10,826 nt of DNA, taken from contig VGDA01000079.1 in NCBI GenBank assembly GCA_016869915.1, forward strand, positions 1-10,826, written 5' to 3'. Origin of the DNA: Alphaproteobacteria bacterium. GTDB lineage: Bacteria; Pseudomonadota; Alphaproteobacteria; CACIAM-22H2. The notes below the pieces were generated by a model, which did no database searches, was not told the origin of the DNA, and saw only the letters and a list, made by a program, of their open reading frames with translations. Numbering within the stretch: the first letter of the stretch is position 1; each line of letters begins with the position of its first letter. Made by a program: the position numbers and the translations under genes. Shown here piece by piece: positions 1 through 7,504 of this stretch.

Positions 1-189
1 GTCGCCCGCGAGCAGCCGCCAGGCGGCGAGGCCGGGCCGCGAGAGATCGAAGGGCGGCGCACCCTCGACGGGCGTCGCGAAGCTGATCGCGAGCGCCATC
101 GCGAAGGGCAGCACGAAGAAGGCGGCGAGCCACGCTACGGGCAGAGCGAGGATCGCGGCGCGCAGCCCGCGCGGCCAGAGCAGGTTCAT
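1..189 (-). CDS. ABC transporter permease, PotB/PotH-like (N-terminal fragment, cut by window edge)
   Basis: This is the first 63 codons of an inner-membrane permease of a polyamine-type ABC importer, reading off the left edge. The start codon at 187-189 shares an ATGA overlap with the TGA of the upstream ATPase gene (186-188), which implies translational coupling. The fragment begins with a short basic stretch (MNLLWPRGLR). A hydrophobic segment follows at about residues 10-33, containing FFVLPFAMALAISFA. This resembles the first transmembrane helix of PotB/PotH permeases, which typically carry an F-x-x-P-F pattern followed by a periplasmic loop. The EAA loop that contacts the ATPase lies outside the window, so the family call rests on the N-terminus and operon position. 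A second permease (PotC/PotI type) would be expected next; this is inference. Confidence 0.8.
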   Translation of the reverse strand, partial: MNLLWPRGLRAAILALPVAWLAAFFVLPFAMALAISFATPVEGAPPFDLSRPGLAAWRLLAGD

Positions 190-1244
190 GCCGGCACGAT
201 CGGCGCTTCGGCCGGATCCCAGTCCAGCGCGACGGCGCTGCCCGGCGGCGGGCATGGATCGCGCGGCGCGAGGCTCGCCTGCAACTCGCGGCCGTCGGCC
301 AGAACGACGCCGAGCGACACGGTCTCGCCCAGGAAGGCGGCGTGGCCCGCGACGCCCTGGAGCCGCCCGCCTCCCCGCGGCGCGAGGCGCATCGCCTCGG
401 GGCGCAGAACGAGCGTCGCAGCAGCCCCGGCCGCCAGGCCCGGCGCCGCGACGCCTGCGAGCATGCCGAGCGCGCCCGCGTCGAGCCGCGCGCCGCCGGC
501 GTCGGACTCAGCGAGGCGGCCATCGACGAGCATGGCGCGGCCAAGGAACGCGGCGACATGGCGATCCGCCGGCGCCTCGTAGACCTCGCGCGGGCTGCCG
601 ACCTGGGCGAGGCGCCCGCCGCGCATCACCGCCAGCCTGTCGGCGACGGCGAGCGCCTCTTCCTGGTCGTGGGTGACGAGCACGAAGGTGATGCCCAGGC
701 GTTTCTGCAGCGCCAGCAATTGGCGACGCGTCTCCTCGCGCAGCCCCTTGTCGAGCGCCGCCATCGGCTCGTCCAGGAGCAGGATGCGCGGCAGCTTCGC
801 GAGCGCCCGCGCGAGCGCCACGCGCTGGCGCTGGCCGCCGGAGAGCTGGTGCGGGCGCCGGCCTCCCAGGCCCTCGAGCCGCACGAGCGCGAGCATCTCC
901 CCGACGCGCCGCGCGATGTCCGGCTTCGCCATGCCCTCGCGCACCAGCCCGTAGGCGACGTTCCCCGCCACGTCCATGTGCGGGAAGAGCGCGTAGGACT
1001 GGAACACCGTGTTCACGGGCCGGCGCCAGGGCGGCAGCGCGGTGGCGTCGAGGTCGCCGATGCGGATGCGTCCCGCATCGGGAAGCTCGAGCCCCGCCAC
1101 CAGCCTCAGCAGGGTCGTCTTGCCGCAGCCAGACGGGCCGACGAGCGCGAAGAACTCGCCCTCGCCGATCGCGAGGTCGACGCCGTCGATGGCCGCGACC
1201 GGCCCGAAGCGCCGCGTCACGCCCTCGAGGACGATGCCCGCCAT
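186..1244 (-). CDS. ABC transporter ATP-binding protein, PotA/PotG family
   Basis: This is the cytoplasmic ATPase that powers the importer encoded around it. The 352-residue length is normal for the family. An N-terminal nucleotide-binding domain carries Walker A GPSGCGKTT (36-44), Q-loop Q82 (VFQSYALFPH), signature LSGGQRQR (134-141), Walker B LLLDEP (155-160) with E159, D-loop ALD (163-165) and switch histidine H192 (VTHDQEEA). All catalytic elements are intact. The C-terminal ~85 residues include LRPEAMRLAP and match a TOBE_2 regulatory domain, as in PotA, FbpC and MalK relatives. The VFQSYALFPHM sequence is typical of the spermidine/putrescine group. The gene starts 31 nt after the binding-protein gene, with no strong Shine-Dalgarno at the ideal distance, and overlaps the permease by 4 nt. 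The substrate cannot be read from the ATPase. Confidence 0.93.
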   Translation of the reverse strand: MAGIVLEGVTRRFGPVAAIDGVDLAIGEGEFFALVGPSGCGKTTLLRLVAGLELPDAGRIRIGDLDATALPPWRRPVNTVFQSYALFPHMDVAGNVAYGLVREGMAKPDIARRVGEMLALVRLEGLGGRRPHQLSGGQRQRVALARALAKLPRILLLDEPMAALDKGLREETRRQLLALQKRLGITFVLVTHDQEEALAVADRLAVMRGGRLAQVGSPREVYEAPADRHVAAFLGRAMLVDGRLAESDAGGARLDAGALGMLAGVAAPGLAAGAAATLVLRPEAMRLAPRGGGRLQGVAGHAAFLGETVSLGVVLADGRELQASLAPRDPCPPPGSAVALDWDPAEAPIVPA

Positions 1245-1275
1245 GCCGGCGCGGCCGCTCGTCCCTGCCCCGCCC

Positions 1276-2373
1276 TCAGCGTCCCGTCTTCACACGCGTC
1301 CAGGCGCGCGTGCGCAGGCGGTCGAACTCCAGGTCGGCTGGCGTGATCGTGTAGAAGCGCGCCTGGATCTCGGCCGGCGGATAGACGCCCGGGTCCGTGC
1401 GCGTCGCCTCGTCGATGCGCGGCAGGGCCGCGGGCACGGCGACGGCGTAGCCGAGGAAGCTCGAGTTCAGCGCGGCGATGTCGGGGCGCAACATGAAGTC
1501 GATGAAGCGATGCGCGTTGTCGACGTTCGCGGCGTCGGCCGGGATCGCGGCGGTGTCGATCCAGGTGAGCGCGCCCTCGACCGGGATCGAGTACTCGATC
1601 GCGACGCCGCGGCGCGATTCGGCCGCGCGCTTCGCCGCCTGCTTGACGTCGCCCGAGAAGCCGAAGGCGAGGCACGCGTCGCCGCTCGCCAGCGCGTTGA
1701 TGTAGTCCGAGGAATGCCAGCGGCGCACGAAGGGGCGGATCGCCTGCAGCGCGGCGACGGCCTTCTCCAGGTCCTCCGGCTTCTTCGAATCCGGGTCGAG
1801 GCCCAGGTAGGCGAGCGCGGCCGGGAAGACGTCGGTCGGGGAGTCGAGTACGATCACGCCGCAGGAGCGGAAGCGCGACACGATCGCGGGGTCGAAGATC
1901 ATGCGCAGCGAGTAGACCGGCGCCTCCGGCATCGTCTTGAGCACGCGCTCGCGGTTGTAGCCGATGCCCGTCGTGCCCCAGAGCCAGGGGACGGCATGGC
2001 GGTTGCCGGCGTCGAAGCGCTCGAGGCGCTTCATCACGGCGGGATCGAGCTGCGCATGGTTCGGGATCTTCGCGCGGTCGAGCGGCCGGTAGAGGCTGGA
2101 CCTCAGCTGCGTCGCTAGGAAGGGCGAGGCCGTCGGCACGACGAGGTCGTAGCCGCTGCGGCCCGCGCGCAGCTTCGCATCGAGGATCTCGTTCCCGTCA
2201 TAGGTGTCGTAGGTGACCTTGATGCCGGTCTCCTGCTCGAAGCGCTTGAGCGCCTCGGGCGCGACGTAGTCGTTCCAGTTGTAGACGCGCAGCTGCCCCT
2301 GCGCGGCCGCGTCGAGCGCGAGGCCGGCGAGCAGGGCGAGGGAACATGCGATGCGGGCGATGGCGACGCGCAT
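1276..2373 (-). CDS. Periplasmic polyamine-type substrate-binding protein, PotF/PotD family
   Basis: This protein captures the ligand in the periplasm for the downstream ABC importer. I chose the ATG at 2371-2373 (365 aa) because a GGAGA motif sits 7 nt upstream and the protein then opens directly with a signal peptide. That peptide has an MRVAIARIACS n-region, a leucine/alanine core and a probable cleavage after DAAA (residue 24). An ATG at 2395-2397 would add eight residues but has no Shine-Dalgarno. The mature protein tracks E. coli PotF closely: YNWNDYVAPEAL (31-42), YDLVVPTAS (75-83), WGTTGIGYN (132-140), CGVIVLDSPTDVF (171-183), HSSDYINALASGD, and a C-terminal RTRAWTRVKTGR. Aligned by eye to remembered PotF ligand residues, W33, D242, D273 and Y309 are kept. 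F239 replaces the pocket tryptophan W244, and D181 replaces E185. The ligand may be putrescine, spermidine or another amine; family is secure, substrate is not. Confidence 0.9.
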   Translation of the reverse strand: MRVAIARIACSLALLAGLALDAAAQGQLRVYNWNDYVAPEALKRFEQETGIKVTYDTYDGNEILDAKLRAGRSGYDLVVPTASPFLATQLRSSLYRPLDRAKIPNHAQLDPAVMKRLERFDAGNRHAVPWLWGTTGIGYNRERVLKTMPEAPVYSLRMIFDPAIVSRFRSCGVIVLDSPTDVFPAALAYLGLDPDSKKPEDLEKAVAALQAIRPFVRRWHSSDYINALASGDACLAFGFSGDVKQAAKRAAESRRGVAIEYSIPVEGALTWIDTAAIPADAANVDNAHRFIDFMLRPDIAALNSSFLGYAVAVPAALPRIDEATRTDPGVYPPAEIQARFYTITPADLEFDRLRTRAWTRVKTGR

Positions 2374-2380
2374 TGTCTGG

Positions 2381-2385
2381 TCTCC
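2381..2385 (-). promoter_or_regulatory. Shine-Dalgarno (GGAGA) that decides the binding-protein start
   Basis: GGAGA on the minus strand lies 7 nt before the ATG at 2371-2373. The in-frame ATG 24 nt upstream (2395-2397) lacks such a motif, so the shorter protein with an immediate signal peptide is preferred. Confidence 0.65.
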
Positions 2386-2458
2386 GCGGCTGGACATGGA
2401 TGCGACGAATCGACCGGATTTGGCCGCCTCCGCCGCGGCGCGTCAATCGCCGCGATCC

Positions 2459-2489
2459 GGCCGCGCGCGGCCCTTGTCCGCGCGCGGCC
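2459..2489. repeat. Perfect 12-bp inverted repeat with 7-nt spacer
   Basis: The arm GGCCGCGCGCGG (2459-2470) is followed by CCCTTGT and then its exact reverse complement CCGCGCGCGGCC (2478-2489). As RNA it would form a very stable hairpin. No T-tract follows on either side, so it is not a canonical rho-independent terminator. Its position about 40 nt before the allantoinase start and 85 nt before the importer start suits an operator or a 5' leader hairpin. The arms are pure G/C and GCGC-rich, which raises the chance expectation in this genome. Confidence 0.6.
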
Positions 2490-2516
2490 CGCGCGGGAGG
2501 ATGCGGCCTGCAGAAC

Positions 2517-2520
2517 GGAG
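2517..2520 (+). promoter_or_regulatory. Shine-Dalgarno GGAG for the allantoinase gene
   Basis: GGAG ends 9 nt before the ATG at 2530. It supports that start over internal methionines and agrees with the position of the conserved YPRDLVGYGRNPP N-terminus. Confidence 0.6.
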
Positions 2521-2529
2521 CCTGCCCCC

Positions 2530-3462
2530 ATGGCGCTGCGCAAGAAGCCACCCTACCCGCGCGACCTCGTCGGCTATGGCCGCAACCCGCCCGACGCGAG
2601 ATGGCCGGGCGGCGCGCGCGTGGCGGTCAGCTTCGTCGTCAACTACGAGGAAGGCGGCGAGCGCTCCCTCGTCCATGGCGACAAGGTCTCGGAGGTCTTC
2701 CTCCACGAGGTCCCCGGCCTCGTGCCGCGCGCGGGCCGCCGCGACGAGCAGGTGGAGTCGGTCTACGAATACGGCAGCCGCGCGGGGTTCTGGCGCCTGC
2801 TGCGCATGTTCGACGAGCGGCGCCTGCCCTTCACGAGCTGGGCAGTCGGCATGGCCGTGGAACGCCATCCGGAGGCGGCGCTGGCGATGCGCGAATCCGG
2901 GCACGAGGTCGCCAGCCATGGCTGGCGCTGGTTCGACTACCAGGACATGGGCGTCGCCGAGGAGCGGCGGCACATGAAGCTCGCCATCGAGGCGATCGAG
3001 AAGGCCTGCGGCGAGCGCCCGGTCGGCTGGTACACCGGCCGGCTCAGCGCCAACACGCGGCGGCTCGTCGTCGAGGAGGGCGGGTTCCTCTACGATTCGG
3101 ACTCCTACGCCGACGACCTTCCCTACTGGGTGGAGGCCGGACGCGGCCGCGGCCACCTCGTCATCCCCTATACCTTCGACAACAACGACATGAAGTTCGC
3201 CACGCTCGGCGGCTTCGCGACCGGCGAGGACTTCTTCGCGCACCTGCGCGATTCCTTCGACGTCCTCTACCGCGAGGGCCAGCAGGGCCACGCCAAGATG
3301 ATGTCGATCGGCCTCCATTGCCGGCTTGCCGGGCGCCCCGGCCGCGCCGCGGCGCTGGCGCGCTTCCTCGACTACGTGCAGCGACACGATCATGCCTGGG
3401 TCTGCAGGCGTGTCGACATCGCGCGGCACTGGCACGCCAACCATCCCTACCGCAAGGACTGA
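2530..3462 (+). CDS. puuE: Allantoinase PuuE (polysaccharide-deacetylase-fold type)
   Basis: PuuE hydrolyses allantoin to allantoate (EC 3.5.2.5) in purine-nitrogen degradation. It uses a NodB/polysaccharide-deacetylase fold unrelated to the metal-dependent amidohydrolase AllB. The 310-residue length matches the roughly 308-residue Pseudomonas PuuE. Recognisable blocks, in order, are YPRDLVGYGRNPP (9-21), SFVVNYEEGGE (34-44), YEYGSRAGFWR, SHGWRW (129-134, H130), GWYTGR (166-171), EEGGFLYDSDSYADDLPYW, VIPYTFDNNDMKF, SIGLHCRLAGRP (H263) and a C-terminal VDIARHWHANHPY. These match PuuE nearly block for block, and are more specific than a generic chitin or peptidoglycan deacetylase. There is no signal peptide, as expected for a cytoplasmic enzyme. 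It heads the plus-strand gene run and is divergent from the amine importer. A PuuE-like paralog with a different cyclic-amide substrate remains possible. Confidence 0.9.
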   Translation: MALRKKPPYPRDLVGYGRNPPDARWPGGARVAVSFVVNYEEGGERSLVHGDKVSEVFLHEVPGLVPRAGRRDEQVESVYEYGSRAGFWRLLRMFDERRLPFTSWAVGMAVERHPEAALAMRESGHEVASHGWRWFDYQDMGVAEERRHMKLAIEAIEKACGERPVGWYTGRLSANTRRLVVEEGGFLYDSDSYADDLPYWVEAGRGRGHLVIPYTFDNNDMKFATLGGFATGEDFFAHLRDSFDVLYREGQQGHAKMMSIGLHCRLAGRPGRAAALARFLDYVQRHDHAWVCRRVDIARHWHANHPYRKD

Positions 3463-3464
3463 CA

Positions 3465-3470
3465 GAGGAG
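3465..3470 (+). promoter_or_regulatory. Shine-Dalgarno GAGGAG for the GST gene
   Basis: GAGGAG lies in the 18-nt gap after the allantoinase stop, 10 nt before the ATG at 3481. The short gap with a strong ribosome site supports co-transcription and fixes the start. Confidence 0.65.
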
Positions 3471-3480
3471 ACGCGCGAAC

Positions 3481-4104
3481 ATGATCAAGGTCTGGGGACG
3501 CAAGAACTCGTCCAACGTGCAGAAGGTGATGTGGGCGATCGGCGAGCTCGGCCTCGCCTACGAGCGCCTCGACATCGGCGGCCCCTTCGGCGGCAACAAG
3601 GAATCCTCCTACCTGGCGATGAACCCGAACGGGCTCATCCCCACGATCCAGGACGGCGACCTCGTGATGTGGGAGTCGAACGCGATCGTGCGCTACCTCT
3701 CGACCGCCTATGGCACGGGCAGGCTGGTCCCCGCCGACGCGAAGGCGGCGGCGACCTGCAACCAGTGGATGGACTGGCAGCTCTCGGTCGTCGCTCCGTC
3801 CATCACCCCGGCCTTCCTGGGCCTCGTGCGCACGCCGGCCGCGCAGCGCGACAACGCCGCCATCGCCGCCTCGCAGGCCAGGACGATCGAGGCGATGTCG
3901 ATGCTCGAGGCGCGGCTCGGCGCGTCGCGGCACGTTGCCGGCGAGACATTCTCAATGGCCGACATCCCGCTCGGCATCATGGCCTACAGGTACTGGCAGC
4001 TCGTCCCGCAGCACCCCGCGCACCCGAACCTCCGGCGCTGGTACGACGGGATCCAGGCGCGCAATGCCTTCGCGGAGCACGTGTCCTCGATACCCATGAC
4101 CTGA
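3481..4104 (+). CDS. Glutathione S-transferase family protein
   Basis: A cytosolic GST-fold protein of 207 residues, the normal family length. The N-terminal thioredoxin-like domain (about 1-80) carries the candidate catalytic serines S10/S11 in RKNSSNVQKV, the cis-proline P54 in NPNGLIPTI, and the glutathione-contacting E65-S66 in WESNAIVRYL. The all-helical C-terminal domain (about 88-205) includes the FSMADIPLGIMAYRYW capping segment, with the conserved aspartate that starts the GST core helix. The N-terminal IKVWGRKNSSNVQKVMW block is of the bacterial serine-type GST group often found next to catabolic genes. It follows puuE by 18 nt and is probably co-transcribed. Possible jobs are conjugation or reductive cleavage of an electrophile, isomerisation, or a stress role. 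Nothing in the sequence identifies the second substrate, and no GST step belongs to the known allantoin pathway. Confidence 0.88.
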   Translation: MIKVWGRKNSSNVQKVMWAIGELGLAYERLDIGGPFGGNKESSYLAMNPNGLIPTIQDGDLVMWESNAIVRYLSTAYGTGRLVPADAKAAATCNQWMDWQLSVVAPSITPAFLGLVRTPAAQRDNAAIAASQARTIEAMSMLEARLGASRHVAGETFSMADIPLGIMAYRYWQLVPQHPAHPNLRRWYDGIQARNAFAEHVSSIPMT

Positions 4105-4129
4105 GGGCCGCGCGCGACGGACGTCGGCG

Positions 4130-6616
<2,487 letters not shown>

Positions 6617-6690
6617 GCGCGGATTTTCCTGAGGCGCGCGACGAGGGCTTGCCCTTAGTCTGGCGCCACCCGGACGAGGAAGGACCAGAC
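6617..6690 (+). other. Intergenic gap before aspartate dehydrogenase
   Basis: At 74 nt this is the longest gap in the plus-strand gene run, and it may separate two transcripts. It holds a compact inverted repeat AGGGC-TT-GCCCT (6644-6655) and a loose GCGCG/CGCGC pair around GATTTTCC (6617-6640). Neither is followed by a T-tract, so no intrinsic terminator is supported. I cannot pick a convincing -35/-10 pair. Confidence 0.35.
6676..6684 (+). promoter_or_regulatory. Strong Shine-Dalgarno GAGGAAGGA deciding the aspartate dehydrogenase start
   Basis: GAGGAAGGA ends 6 nt before the ATG at 6691. It is the best ribosome site in the window. It shows that the open frame extending far upstream, through the P-type ATPase gene, is not part of this protein. 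Confidence 0.75.
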
Positions 6691-7497
6691 ATGCCGCTTC
6701 GCATCGCCATCGCAGGCCTCGGCGCCATCGGCGCCGCCGTCGCGCGCCGCGTCGATGCCGGCATCGAGGGCCTCGAGCTCGTCGCCGTCGCCGGCCGCGA
6801 CGAGGCAAGGACGCGCGACGCGGTCGCCGGACTCGCGCGGCGCCCGGAGGTGATGCCGTCGGCGCGGCTTGGCGAGGCCGCGGACGTCGTCGTCGACTGC
6901 GCCCCCGGCCCCCAGCTCGGCGAGATCGCCGAGCCCGCCCTCGATCGTGGCCGCATCGTGGTGACCGCGAACGCGGCCGTGCTCCTCGACCGCATGGACC
7001 TCGTCGAGCGCGCCCGCGCGCGCGGCGGCCGGGTCATCGTGCCGACCGGCGCGCTGCTCGGCCTCGACGCCGTGCGCGCCGCGGCGGAGAGCCGCGTCGA
7101 CAGCGTGACGATGATCACGCGCAAGCCGCCCAAGGGCCTCGCGGGCGCGCCCTACCTCGTCCAGAACGGCATCGACGTGATGTCCTTCACGGAATCGACG
7201 CGCGTCTTCGCCGGCTCGGCGCGCGAGGCGGCGCGCGGCTTCCCCGCCAACGTGAACGTCGCCGCGGCGCTGAGCCTCGCGGGCATCGGGCCGGACCGCA
7301 CGCGCATCGAGATCTGGGCGGAGCCGACCAGCGGCCGCAACCAGCACACGATCGAGGTCGAGGCCGAGGCGGCGCGCTTCACCATGACCATCGCCGGCGT
7401 GCCGAGCGCGGAGAACCCGCGCACCGGCAGGCTCACGCCGCTCAGCGTCGTCGCCTGCCTGCGCGGCCTCGTCTCGCCGCTGCGCGTCGGCACCTGA
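6691..7497 (+). CDS. L-aspartate dehydrogenase (NAD(P)-binding, DUF108 family)
   Basis: A 268-residue cytoplasmic dehydrogenase of the family that oxidatively deaminates L-aspartate to iminoaspartate/oxaloacetate plus ammonium (EC 1.4.1.21). In some bacteria (NadX) it feeds NAD synthesis. The N-terminal Rossmann domain starts with IAIAGLGAIG, giving GxGxxG at 9-14. A VVVDCAPG strand-turn and VVTANAAVLLD follow. The C-terminal catalytic domain (about 120-260) carries family blocks ITRKPPKGLAGAPY, FPANVNVAAALSLAGIG, IEIWAEPTSGRNQHTIEVE with H219, and SAENPRTGRLTPLSVVACLR. Length and block order are typical of complete aspartate dehydrogenases. The start is fixed by the strong ribosome site and by the Rossmann strand directly at the N-terminus. 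The next gene starts 7 nt after the stop. The catabolic versus NAD-biosynthetic role is open; no nadA or nadC is in view. Related dehydrogenases for other small amino acids cannot be excluded. Confidence 0.87.
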   Translation: MPLRIAIAGLGAIGAAVARRVDAGIEGLELVAVAGRDEARTRDAVAGLARRPEVMPSARLGEAADVVVDCAPGPQLGEIAEPALDRGRIVVTANAAVLLDRMDLVERARARGGRVIVPTGALLGLDAVRAAAESRVDSVTMITRKPPKGLAGAPYLVQNGIDVMSFTESTRVFAGSAREAARGFPANVNVAAALSLAGIGPDRTRIEIWAEPTSGRNQHTIEVEAEAARFTMTIAGVPSAENPRTGRLTPLSVVACLRGLVSPLRVGT

Positions 7498-7504
7498 CGC
7501 CGCG

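Larger units (their letters stand above)
2374..2529. promoter_or_regulatory. Divergent intergenic region between importer and allantoinase operons
   Basis: These 156 nt separate two outward-facing operons and must hold a promoter for each. On the minus strand TTGACG (2441-2446) is a reasonable -35 box. The hexamer CCAAAT 17 nt further (2418-2423) is a poor -10, so this promoter is only a candidate; it would give a leader of about 40 nt before the binding-protein ATG. No convincing sigma-70 promoter is visible on the plus strand. The region also contains the 10-bp palindrome CGCCGCGGCG (2431-2440) and a perfect 12-bp inverted repeat (2459-2489). Either could be an operator. I see no small ORF with a credible ribosome site. 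Confidence 0.5.

Noticed and set aside
342..2118. Two long plus-strand frames opposite the ABC ATPase and the binding protein
   Set aside because: They are complements of genes with intact Walker motifs and PotF blocks, and their translations are arginine-rich without domains.
2497..2502. A -10 box for puuE paired with TTGTCC at 2474-2479
   Set aside because: At the right spacing the hexamer is GAGGAT with little match to TATAAT, and the putative -35 lies inside the inverted-repeat loop and arm.
2443..3933. A 496-codon antisense open frame opposite puuE and the GST
   Set aside because: It crosses two well-supported sense genes and their intergenic gap, has no recognisable motif, and starts without a ribosome site.
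4105..4129. Possible promoter or site between the GST and the P-type ATPase genes
   Set aside because: The 25-nt GC-rich gap has no -35/-10 pair and only a weak ribosome-like GGACG. It looks like an ordinary within-operon spacer.
6617..6640. Possible rho-independent terminator after the P-type ATPase gene
   Set aside because: The 5-bp GCGCG/CGCGC stem with a 13-nt loop is weak and lacks a following T-run.
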